64,000 nt of DNA from Streptomyces sp. F63 (GTDB lineage Bacteria; Actinomycetota; Actinomycetes; Streptomycetales; Streptomycetaceae), in NCBI RefSeq assembly GCF_018070345.1, contig NZ_JAGPXX010000009.1, positions 124,001 through 188,000 on the forward strand, read 5' to 3'. Below, piece by piece: positions 52,870 to 60,099 of the stretch. Positions within the stretch are counted from its first letter, which is position 1; each line of letters begins with the position of its first letter. The notes beneath the pieces were generated by a model, which worked only from the letters and a program-made list of their open reading frames with translations, did not search any database and was not told the DNA's origin. The position numbers were made by a program, and so were the translations under genes.

Positions 52870-53097
52870 GGGAGACTCCTGGCAGGAACGAAGGGAAGAG
52901 AGCCGCGCCCGATGCAACGCACCATCCCCACGTCACCGCTTCAAGGGGCAACGGACAGGGCGGGGAAGGCAGTTCGGCAGCAGGCGCACACGCCAAGGGG
53001 GGCGACGCCTACTGGCCCGGCCCCGCCCGCAACGCCTGCCGCTCAGATCATGAATGCCACAACCCGAGTGTATGAGCACGGCGAAGTCTCTTCATGC

Positions 53098-53383
53098 CCG
53101 CCGGTGGTGGCGGTCTTCAGCGCGCTGCCCGGGGCGACTGCCTGCTCGTCGTCGAACAGCAACGGTGGCAGCCGCGTGCCGGCGCCGAGCCGGTGTCCGC
53201 CCCGGGGCCCTTGGCGGCCTCGACGGGGTAGCCGAGTCCGCGCAGGCGGTCGACGCCGCGGCGTACGGTGCGCGGGCCGACGTCCAGCCGTTCGGCCGGC
53301 AGCGCCCCCGGCCGGTCACGGCGGGTCGGGAGCAGGGAGAGCAACGACAGCAGCCGCGCGGAAGCCTTCTGCACGTTCTCCAC
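53098..53383 (-). pseudogene. WYL-domain regulator, N-terminal remnant, frameshifted
   Basis: VENVQKASARLLSLLSLLPT and GPRTVRRGVDRLRGLGYPVE are the HTH_11 domain of YafY/WYL regulators. After AAKGPG the frame breaks; the expected continuation LGAGTRLPPLLFDDEQAVAP is found in another frame, and the WYL domain proper is missing. The GTG at 53383 would have been the start. Divergent from the winged-helix gene at 53617, which it may once have controlled. Confidence 0.72.
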
Positions 53384-53616
53384 GCTGCCCCGGGAAGAGG
53401 ACACGAGCTGTCCGCTACTGCTGCGACGGTGGTCCTCGAAGCAGGACGGACGACGGACGACGGACGACGGCAAGGAAAACACTCGTGAAGACGCGTGCCG
53501 GGGCGGTCCGGAAGCCACGCCGGCAACCGCGGGAAACCCGCACCCCGCGCCCCGCTCTCCGGGTACCACCACTCGGGGAACCGCTGGGGCGGACCCCGGG
53601 AGGAAGGCAGAACCGT

Positions 53617-54741
53617 ATGACCGTTCTGGACGACAGGGCACTGAACCGCGCGACCCTCGCCCGGCAACTGCTGCTCGAACCGGCCGGCTTGACGGCCGAA
53701 GCCGCCGTCGCCCATCTCGGCGGTCTCCAGACCCAGGAACCCCAGGAACCGTTCACCGGGCTCTGGTCTCGGCTGCGTGCCTTCAAGCCGTCGCACCTGT
53801 CCGGCCTGCTGACGGAACGGCGCGTGGTGCGCACGCACCTCATGCGCTGCACCATCCACCTCGTCACCGCCGACGACGCCCTGGCCTGGCGCTCCCGCCA
53901 CGACAGCATGCTGCGCCAACGGGTCCTGGGCGTCTACCGCAGCGAACTCGCCGGGGTCGATCTCGGCGGACTCGCCGCGGTGGGGCGGGCCGTGATGGCC
54001 GACGCAGAGCCCCGCACCATGAGCGAGTTGCTGCGGGCCGTCGGAGAGCGGTGGCCGGCGCCGGAGCGGTGGCCGGCGGCGGGCCGGCAGCGGCGCGCAC
54101 TGGGCGAGATGCTGATCCCCGCCCTGGTGCCCGTCGCGCAGATCCCGCCGCGTGGACTGTGGCGCACCAGGGCCGGTGTGCGCAACGTCCTGCTGTCCGC
54201 CTGGCTGGGCCGTGAGATCGTCCCGCCCGCTCCGCCCGGCACCGACCCCGTCGGCCAAGCCCTCGTACGGCGCTACCTGGCCGCGTACGGGCCCGCCACC
54301 TCGGCCGACGTGCGCGCCTGGTGCGGCCTCGCCGGGCTGCCCGCGGCCATCGCCGCGCTACGGGAAGAGCTGGTCGCCTTCCGCGACGAGCGCGGCCGGG
54401 AACTCCTCGACCTGCCCGGCGCGCCCCGTCCCGATCCCGGCACTCCCGCCCCGGTCCGGTTCCTGCCCGCCTTCGACAACGCGATCCTCGGGTACCGGTA
54501 CCGCGGCAGGATCATCGACGACGCCCACCGCGGCCTGTCGGTCGCCGGCGAGCGCGTCGTCCTGGTCGACGGCCGGGTCGGCGCGACCTGGACCACCGGC
54601 CGGGACGGCACCGTCACCGTCACCCCGCTGCGCCGCCTCTCGCGCACGGAACGCTCCGACATCGCCGAACAGGGCCGGGCACTGGCCTCGTTCCTCTCCG
54701 ACCAGGACACCGACCGCATCGAGATCACCGAGGACCCCTGA
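53617..54741 (+). CDS. Winged-helix DNA-binding domain protein (HTH_42, YcaQ/AlkX-like)
   Basis: A 374-residue protein. LARQLLLEPAGLTAEAAVAH+LGGLQTQEPQEPFTGLWSRL opens the HTH_42 (DUF1006) fold; VVRTHLMRCTIHLVTADDAL and FLPAFDNAILGYRYRGRIID are further conserved blocks. Members such as YcaQ/AlkX are DNA glycosylases for cross-links or bulky adducts, usually with a QxQ or QxD motif. Here LQTQEP fits QxQ, so glycosylase activity is possible. ATG 53617 has GGGAGGAAGG ahead. Confidence 0.88.
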   Translation: MTVLDDRALNRATLARQLLLEPAGLTAEAAVAHLGGLQTQEPQEPFTGLWSRLRAFKPSHLSGLLTERRVVRTHLMRCTIHLVTADDALAWRSRHDSMLRQRVLGVYRSELAGVDLGGLAAVGRAVMADAEPRTMSELLRAVGERWPAPERWPAAGRQRRALGEMLIPALVPVAQIPPRGLWRTRAGVRNVLLSAWLGREIVPPAPPGTDPVGQALVRRYLAAYGPATSADVRAWCGLAGLPAAIAALREELVAFRDERGRELLDLPGAPRPDPGTPAPVRFLPAFDNAILGYRYRGRIIDDAHRGLSVAGERVVLVDGRVGATWTTGRDGTVTVTPLRRLSRTERSDIAEQGRALASFLSDQDTDRIEITEDP

Positions 54742-54799
54742 TCCGCTCGCGGGGCGCGACGGGTTCGGCGCACGAGTAACCCACCAGGGTCCGTCACAG

Positions 54800-54940
54800 C
54801 CAGTTGTCTTGAGGACCAGGCAACCCCGCCCGGGCGAGCGTCGACCGCCGCCTGAACAGCGCGCTTGACGACGTCCATGACGTCATCCCACTCGCCTTCC
54901 ACACTGGTGAACATCGCGTCGGTGCCGTTCGCAGGCCGCT
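54800..54940 (-). pseudogene. Fragment of an MTH1187-family thiamine-binding protein gene
   Basis: [20 protein letters not shown] followed by KRAVQAAVDARPG repeats the middle of the intact gene at 58863-59159 ([20 protein letters not shown]). A frameshift follows, after which CLVLK corresponds to SLVLK. Both ends are missing. Same strand as the intact copy 4 kb away. Confidence 0.8.
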
Positions 54941-55313
54941 CAGCCTTGGCGTGGGCAACGGAGGCTGCCCCGACCGGCTTCCGGATGTGAGTACACGGCT
55001 GTACCGAGCGGAACCGTAGCCCACACCCGCCCTGGCGCGTCCTCCGCCGATCAGGGTCTTGCCCCCTGCCGGCCTCCACACCACAGGCCATGGATGGGTG
55101 CCGGGCGTGCCAATGGCGGCGCCAGTGTGGGGCAGCCAAGGGGCATAACCGAGATTGGCCTGAAGCGACAGCGACCACGCAACAGGCATATGTTCCGGGC
55201 GAGTTGAGGGCCTGCAGCAACTGTGTTGAGAAGCACTCAAGCATGACCTGGGCACCTCTGGCCAGTATGCTTCCCGCGTCCTCCTACCGCGATAGCCCAG
55301 GCCGGAGTCCACC
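54941..55313. other. Gene-free stretch before the DUF4333 lipoprotein gene
   Basis: About 370 bases with lower GC near the right end (55140-55310), where the promoter of the DUF4333 gene should lie. No supported gene or RNA was found. Confidence 0.45.
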
Positions 55314-55667
55314 ATGACCGTAACCCGGTTGTCCGCAGCAACCACGATCCTCTCGGCCGTGGCTGCCAGCTTGCTGCTCTCCAGTTGCTCAGCCTCGGTG
55401 GACGCCGACAAGTCCACGCCCAAATTGTCTGCTGACAAGCTGGCGACCACCGTCTCCGAGAAGCTCGCCGCCACAACCGGTCAACCGGAGCCACGCATTG
55501 ACTGTCCCGAGGACCTCGCCGGTCAAGTTGGCAACACCACTCGGTGCAAGCTCACTGCGGACGACGGCAGCACACTGGGTGTGTCGGTCAAGGTGACCTC
55601 GGTGGAGGGCGACCAGATCAACTTCGACATCAAAGCCGATGAAAAGGCATCCCCGGCTAAGAACTGA
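55314..55667 (+). CDS. DUF4333 lipoprotein
   Basis: A 117-residue protein. The signal peptide ends with lipobox LLSSC near residue 25. The mature part has the DUF4333 pattern, including EPRIDCPEDLAGQVGNTTRC with two Cys that probably form a disulfide, followed by the ADDGSTLGVSVKVTSVEG strand. This small beta-rich domain is common in actinobacterial surface lipoproteins; function unknown. ATG 55314 has GGAG 6 bases ahead. First gene of a cassette of exported proteins. Confidence 0.85.
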   Translation: MTVTRLSAATTILSAVAASLLLSSCSASVDADKSTPKLSADKLATTVSEKLAATTGQPEPRIDCPEDLAGQVGNTTRCKLTADDGSTLGVSVKVTSVEGDQINFDIKADEKASPAKN

Positions 55668-55850
55668 CTACCCTGCCGCTTCACGCCGGGTCCCAGCGGA
55701 GAGTCTGCGGGCCCTAACGGATTCGACTACGTTGATCGCAGCGCTCCGGGTAGAGGTACTGTCCACCCGGCGGCGAGGCAAGAAGCCTGTTCAACGAATC
55801 TCTTGCGTATCGGGCAATTTCTGCAGCCCCACGGGGGGAGATATGGAGCC

Positions 55851-56297
55851 ATGGCAGATCCGGGAGAAGAAAAGACGGGCAGTAACGGATTGGGACATCC
55901 CACCGGGACGATGCAGCTGAACGAGCTGCCTGACGACCGCAGATGGTTCACCAGTTCCTCAGGCTCCGCCGCAGGAGGGAGAGATCTCACGTCCTCACCG
56001 GCCGCGAAGAAGGCAGCGGCGAAGGCCATCGAGAACCACATCGAGCCCGGCACCCGCAAGGCCGGCGACTGGGCGGACGTCGACACCGGCAAGGCCGTCA
56101 AAGGCTTTCGTGACGGATGGCTCACCTCAGAGGCTTTGAAGAAGGCCCACGAGACATGGGGCGATCAGGTCCGAAATCTCATGAATCGGCTCGCATCGGA
56201 GAAGGCGGCGCTACGGAACGCCAACACGGTGCTGACGAGCACGGATATCGAAACCGGGGCAAGTACGCGCTCTGTATCGGTGCTCCGAGGATACTAA
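55851..56297 (+). CDS. Hypothetical helical protein, ESX-like cassette
   Basis: A 148-residue protein without signal peptide. From ATG 55851 it reads MADPGEEKTGSNGLGHPTGT. The second half is helical with DWADVDTGKAVKGFRDGWLT and LKKAHETWGDQVRNLMNRLA: Trp residues and heptad spacing resemble WXG100-like or chaperone-type helical hairpins, but there is no clear W-x-G. Its base composition is lower in GC than the neighbours. It directly precedes the ESX-like effector gene, so it may be its partner, by position only. Confidence 0.6.
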   Translation: MADPGEEKTGSNGLGHPTGTMQLNELPDDRRWFTSSSGSAAGGRDLTSSPAAKKAAAKAIENHIEPGTRKAGDWADVDTGKAVKGFRDGWLTSEALKKAHETWGDQVRNLMNRLASEKAALRNANTVLTSTDIETGASTRSVSVLRGY

Positions 56298-56317
56298 AAG
56301 GGCTGCGCGAAGAACCC

Positions 56318-56339
56318 GGTGGTGTGCGGCTGCACCACC
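56318..56339 (+). promoter_or_regulatory. Short hairpin ahead of the ESX-like gene
   Basis: GGTGGTG, loop TGCGGCTG, CACCACC: a perfect 7-bp stem in the 80-base gap between the helical protein and the ESX-like gene. It could modulate read-through. Confidence 0.3.
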
Positions 56340-56377
56340 TATGGGCCGTCGAGTAAGGAAGCGGAGCGGGGGAGTTC

Positions 56378-57166
56378 ATGCCAACTTATCGCGAGATCAG
56401 GACCACAAACCTGTCCTTACTCACCACGGCCGCCAGCCGCTGGGATGGGATGGCGAAGGAGTTCCGCAGGCAAGAGATCGCCTACAAGCGGGATGTGTAC
56501 GGCATTTCGATGGGCAACACATGGACCGGATTGAGCGCGGAAGCCGCTAACCAGCGTTTTGCGGCAACCCTCAAGGAATTGCGGAACGCGCAGGTCCAAG
56601 CCAGGGCGGTGGCTTCGCTGCTGCGCGACGCGCATACACAGTTCACGGATCTACGCAAGAAGCTCGAGTCCGCTCGAGCGGATGCTCTCGCGGCTGACAT
56701 GACGGTCTCGGAAGAGGGCGTAGTGGCCTTCGATACAGACGGGCTCAGCGATCGCCAGCGCACCACACTAAACCACGACCCCGGCTATCAGCAGTCTGTG
56801 CGCACCGCTGTCGAATCCTGGCAGGCCCGCATTGACAAGATCGTGAAGGACGTGGGAGATGCCGACCGCGGCGTCGAGATCGCTCTCCATGCGGTAGTGA
56901 TCGATTCCGAGGGGCGCGACGGCTCTTTCACCGGCTTCAACGGCCAGGCGCTGGGCGACATTGAGAAGTACGAGGCCGCAGCGACCAAAGATGCCCGGAC
57001 GAAGGCCAACGGGTGGGTTGCCGAGGGCGGGGCGTCGAGTTCCGGCCCTGGTGTTGGTACGTCGGCCAGTGGCCCCGACCCGGATCCGGCAAGATGCAGG
57101 AGATCGGGGCGCATGCCGATCTCGGTCGCGCAGGTGCGGAGGGCTCTCTCACCAACGGGCCGGTGA
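56378..57166 (+). CDS. WXG100/EspC-like protein, N-terminal half of a split gene; TTA codon
   Basis: 262 codons are open from ATG 56378, with GGGGGAG ahead. The first 110 residues are a WXG100-type helical hairpin: MAKEFRRQE, then GNTWTGLSAEAANQRFAATL (W-T-G turn) and LRDAHTQFTDLRKKLESARA. A second helical part follows up to DARTKANGWVAEGG. After about residue 230 the translation turns into Arg-rich nonsense, while the family continuation (HADLGRAGAEGSLTNGP) is in the next frame. Codon 14 (56417-56419) is TTA. Probably a type VII secretion substrate; no ESX secretion genes are in this window. Confidence 0.72.
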   Translation: MPTYREIRTTNLSLLTTAASRWDGMAKEFRRQEIAYKRDVYGISMGNTWTGLSAEAANQRFAATLKELRNAQVQARAVASLLRDAHTQFTDLRKKLESARADALAADMTVSEEGVVAFDTDGLSDRQRTTLNHDPGYQQSVRTAVESWQARIDKIVKDVGDADRGVEIALHAVVIDSEGRDGSFTGFNGQALGDIEKYEAAATKDARTKANGWVAEGGASSSGPGVGTSASGPDPDPARCRRSGRMPISVAQVRRALSPTGR

Positions 57167-57678
57167 GGCTCGCCGGAACGGCTGAAGCCTTCGCAGGCGC
57201 CAAAGCTTCCGCTAGCGGCGGCGTCACCAACGAAGGGATCAAGGGCAGCGCAGGGATCTTTGCAGGCGGCGAGGCCACGGCCTCAGCCCGTGCCGATGTC
57301 GGCCCGGTCGGCGTCTACGGGCGAACCGGAACCACAGCGGGGGCTGAGGCTGGTGTCAATTCCGGGGCCTCACTCGACGATTTGGGAGCGAGTGCCGAAG
57401 CGTTTGCAGGTGCTAAGGGGTCCGCTGCCGCCGGTGCGGACCTCGGAGGAATCGGGGTGGGCGTCACGGCCGAGGGCTGGGCCGGCGCTGGTGCTGAAGC
57501 GAACGTGAACTATGAAAGGGACGACAACGGCGTGTGGGAGTTCTCCGCCAAGGCGGGCGTATCTCCCATCGTTGGTGGCGCTCTGGGCTTTGAGTTCACC
57601 GTTGACCCGGGGAAAGTCGCCGACACCGCGAGGGATGCTGCCGACGCTGTGGGGGACATGTTCGACGGCGTCTTTTAG
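57094..57678 (+). pseudogene. C-terminal repeat half of the split ESX-like gene
   Basis: Continuing from GKMQEIGAHADLGRAGAEGS the frame encodes about 195 residues of Ala/Gly-rich beta-type repeats: AEAFAGAKASASGGVTNEG, AEAFAGAKGSAAAGADLGG and AEGWAGAGAEANV, ending DPGKVADTARDAADAVGDMF. ATG 57094 has no ribosome site, so it is the second half of the 56378 gene, separated by a frameshift between about 57060 and 57094. The repeats suggest a surface or secreted structural domain rather than an enzyme. Confidence 0.7.
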
Positions 57679-57722
57679 CGCAAGCTCCACAGGTCCGCTG
57701 CCGTAATTGACCAGGATATGAG

Positions 57723-58220
57723 ATGCCAGAACCTCTGCCTGTACCGATCAAGTTCCAGTTGCCAGAAGGTTGGCGCGCTGCGCCTCCAGATGAATTGGGC
57801 GTACCGGGTGCGGCGTTCGTTGCGCTCCATCCACATCCGGATGCGGGGTTCACCGCAAACATCACGATCGATGGCGAGTATCGCCCGGACACGGCGACGC
57901 TGCAGGAGATCGCTCACGAGTCCGTGGAGCGCTTGCGCCAGGCCTCTTCATCGGTCGACGTTGTCGAACGCCGCGAGATCGGCTCGGCAGATGCCCCGGG
58001 CCTCACCCAGAGCGTGGCCATCTCGACCGTCGCCGCCGGCGCGCGGCTCGAACTGATCCAGGTGCAGGTGTACCTGTCCATGCTCGACCCCGGTGATCTA
58101 CGGAAGCGGGCGGTCGTCCGCCTGGTGCTGACCGCCACCGCCTCCCAACACAGCGCCGTCCTGCCCGACTTCCAGGAGTTCCTGCGCACAGTTCATCCGG
58201 ACACCGGCGCCGTCTCGTAG
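57723..58220 (+). CDS. LpqN/DUF1795-like protein
   Basis: A 165-residue protein. PIKFQLPEGWRAAPPDELGV and AFVALHPHPDAGFTANITID resemble the start of the LpqN/LpqT and DUF1795 (DcrB/Mog1-like) fold, which in mycobacteria is found with ESX and envelope lipoproteins. There is no signal peptide or lipobox, so it should be cytoplasmic and may act as a partner of the upstream ESX-like protein. ATG 57723 with AGGA ahead; 44 bases after the split gene. Confidence 0.72.
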   Translation: MPEPLPVPIKFQLPEGWRAAPPDELGVPGAAFVALHPHPDAGFTANITIDGEYRPDTATLQEIAHESVERLRQASSSVDVVERREIGSADAPGLTQSVAISTVAAGARLELIQVQVYLSMLDPGDLRKRAVVRLVLTATASQHSAVLPDFQEFLRTVHPDTGAVS

Positions 58221-58280
58221 CGCGCCCGACAGAGACTTGCGGATCTTGTACCGATGAGGTGTCCCTCATAGGTTGTCGCC

Positions 58281-58793
58281 ATGGGACTCCTCGACAAGCT
58301 GGCCGGAACCAAGCATCCTCCCGAGGGGGCCGATCACGGCTCGGCCGAGGAGGTACGGACGGCCCTGCTCGGCCTCAGCCGGCCCGACGTGCCCTACGTC
58401 GTCCGCAACGGTGCCGAGGACCGCGCCGACCTGGTGGCGGAGTGGCGTATCGAGGAGCCCACCTGGCAACCCTTCTTCCTCCGATCCCAGTTGACGCACG
58501 CCGTGCGGATCCGGATGCGCCTGGTGCCGGAGGACCGCGAGGTGCGGGCCCTTGAGGAGCAGTGGGCGGTCACCCGGGTCGGGAATCCGCCGCGGCTTGC
58601 GATCTCGTCGGAGTACTCGCGCGGACCGAACAGGACCGTCACCCGCCGCTGGACGCTCGGCCGCGGGGACAGCGGACGCCTTGAAGCCACGGAGACTTTC
58701 CGCTTCGACGGCACCGGACTGCGGGACCCCCTGCGGGACGCCGTGCTGAAGTCCGGCTGGACCTGGCGCGGAGTGCTCTTCGGCAAGCTGTGA
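58281..58793 (+). CDS. Conserved hypothetical protein
   Basis: A 170-residue protein, MGLLDKLAGTKHPPEGADHG, then RPDVPYVVRNGAEDRADLVAE and VRALEEQWAVTRVGNPPRLA. It has alternating strands and conserved Trp residues (W..PTWQPFF, SGWTWRGVLFGKL) but no motif I can assign. No signal peptide or membrane segment. The ribosome site is weak. Not recognised; its position at the end of the cassette gives no function. Confidence 0.68.
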   Translation: MGLLDKLAGTKHPPEGADHGSAEEVRTALLGLSRPDVPYVVRNGAEDRADLVAEWRIEEPTWQPFFLRSQLTHAVRIRMRLVPEDREVRALEEQWAVTRVGNPPRLAISSEYSRGPNRTVTRRWTLGRGDSGRLEATETFRFDGTGLRDPLRDAVLKSGWTWRGVLFGKL

Positions 58794-58862
58794 GGCCGAC
58801 GGAACGCCCTCGGTCGACGGTGCCCATGAGCATCGGCGCGCGCAGCGGGCCACGCGTGCGGA

Positions 58863-59159
58863 TCAACCGTCGCCGAGGAGCCGTTCCACCGTTTCCACCT
58901 TGGTGGTGAGGCCGTTCGTGACGCCCTGGCGGATGTCGGCCTTGAGGACGAGGCTGACCCGGCCCGTGCGGGCCTCGACCGCCTGGACGGCGCGCTTGAC
59001 GACGTCCATCACTTCGTCCCACTCGCCCTCGACGCTGGTGAACATCGCGTCGGTACGGTTCGGCAGGCCGCTCTCCCGTACGACGCGCACCGCCTCGGCC
59101 ACGTCTTCGCCGACGTCCTCGCCGGATCCGATCGGTGTCACGGAGAACGCGACGATCAT
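58863..59159 (-). CDS. MTH1187-family thiamine-binding protein
   Basis: A 98-residue protein. [40 protein letters not shown] and [15 protein letters not shown] are the complete ferredoxin-like fold of the MTH1187/YkoF-type family, which binds thiamine or related compounds and forms tetramers. ATG 59159 has GGGAG about 10 bases ahead. A broken partial copy exists at 54800-54940. Confidence 0.92.
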   Translation of the reverse strand: MIVAFSVTPIGSGEDVGEDVAEAVRVVRESGLPNRTDAMFTSVEGEWDEVMDVVKRAVQAVEARTGRVSLVLKADIRQGVTNGLTTKVETVERLLGDG

Positions 59160-59264
59160 CCTTGGTCACTCCCTCGGGTTCGGTTGACCGCTGGGCTGCT
59201 GCCGGCCCCGCCGGTCCTGCTCGCTCGTCCTGCTCGTCCGATCATGCCCGGTGGTGGCCCGCCC

Positions 59265-60029
59265 TCAGAGCCGGGTGGCGCGGAGCGAGTAGAGCAGGGG
59301 GACGCGGGGGCGGTCCGCCGGGTGGCGGGGGCCGGGCCGGCGGGGTTCGAGAGAGCCGAAGCGCTGGAAGCGGGTGATGTCGTGCTCGTGCAGGAAGTCG
59401 ATGCGCAGGCCGGTCCCGGCGATGGCGGTGACGACCTCGCCCATCGGGTGGCGGACGGCCTGGCTGTCGAAGTCCGGTTGGCCTTCCGGTGATTCGTCGA
59501 ACGGGTCGCGGCTGAAGTGGTCGCGTACTATCCGGGCGCCGATCTCGTCGTCGAGGACGCCGGTGAGCGGGTGGAACTCGGTGAGGTGCAGAAAGCCGCC
59601 CGGGGCGACCAGGGCCGCCGCCGTCTCGGCCCAGCGCCGCAGGTCGGGGAGGTGGGAGAGGGTTCCGGCGCCGGTGTGCACGATGTCGTACGCGGGGTCG
59701 GGTACGGCCTGCGCGGCGTCGTAGACGGGGGCGGCGACGAAGGCGGCGCGGTCCGGGCCGAGGCCCAGGTCCGCGGCGAGTTCCCGGGCGGCCTCCACGG
59801 CGGCCTCGGAGCTGTCGAGGCCGACGACGTGCCGGGCGCCCCGCCGCACCCAGGAGAGGGTGTCCAGACCACTGCGGCAGCGCAGGTGGAGCAGGGTTCT
59901 GCCGGTCACGTCCCCCACTCCGGACGCCTCGATCTCGCGGATCGTGTCCTGCCCGTGGCGGAAGGCGTCGAGGTCCTGGGAATCCTCCGGCTCGGGCCGG
60001 TCGTCGGAGGCGGCGCGTCTCGCATGCAT
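59265..60029 (-). CDS. Class I SAM-dependent methyltransferase
   Basis: A 254-residue protein. The SAM motif I is the atypical TLLHLRCRSGLDTLSWVRRG (the glycine loop is R-S-G-L), followed by VVGLDSSEAAVEAARELAAD and YDIVHTGAGTLSHLPDLRRW. This is the ubiE/Smta-like group in which HLxCxxGLDTLSW replaces GxGxG. It probably methylates a small molecule; the substrate is unknown. ATG 60029 has a weak ribosome site. Divergent from the S9 peptidase gene, with 70 bases between. Confidence 0.85.
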   Translation of the reverse strand: MHARRAASDDRPEPEDSQDLDAFRHGQDTIREIEASGVGDVTGRTLLHLRCRSGLDTLSWVRRGARHVVGLDSSEAAVEAARELAADLGLGPDRAAFVAAPVYDAAQAVPDPAYDIVHTGAGTLSHLPDLRRWAETAAALVAPGGFLHLTEFHPLTGVLDDEIGARIVRDHFSRDPFDESPEGQPDFDSQAVRHPMGEVVTAIAGTGLRIDFLHEHDITRFQRFGSLEPRRPGPRHPADRPRVPLLYSLRATRL

Positions 60030-60099
60030 GCCGGGCACGTTATCCACAGGCTGAGGACCGCACCAGCGGGTTGTCCCACGTCTCCCGCAGAATGGGGGC

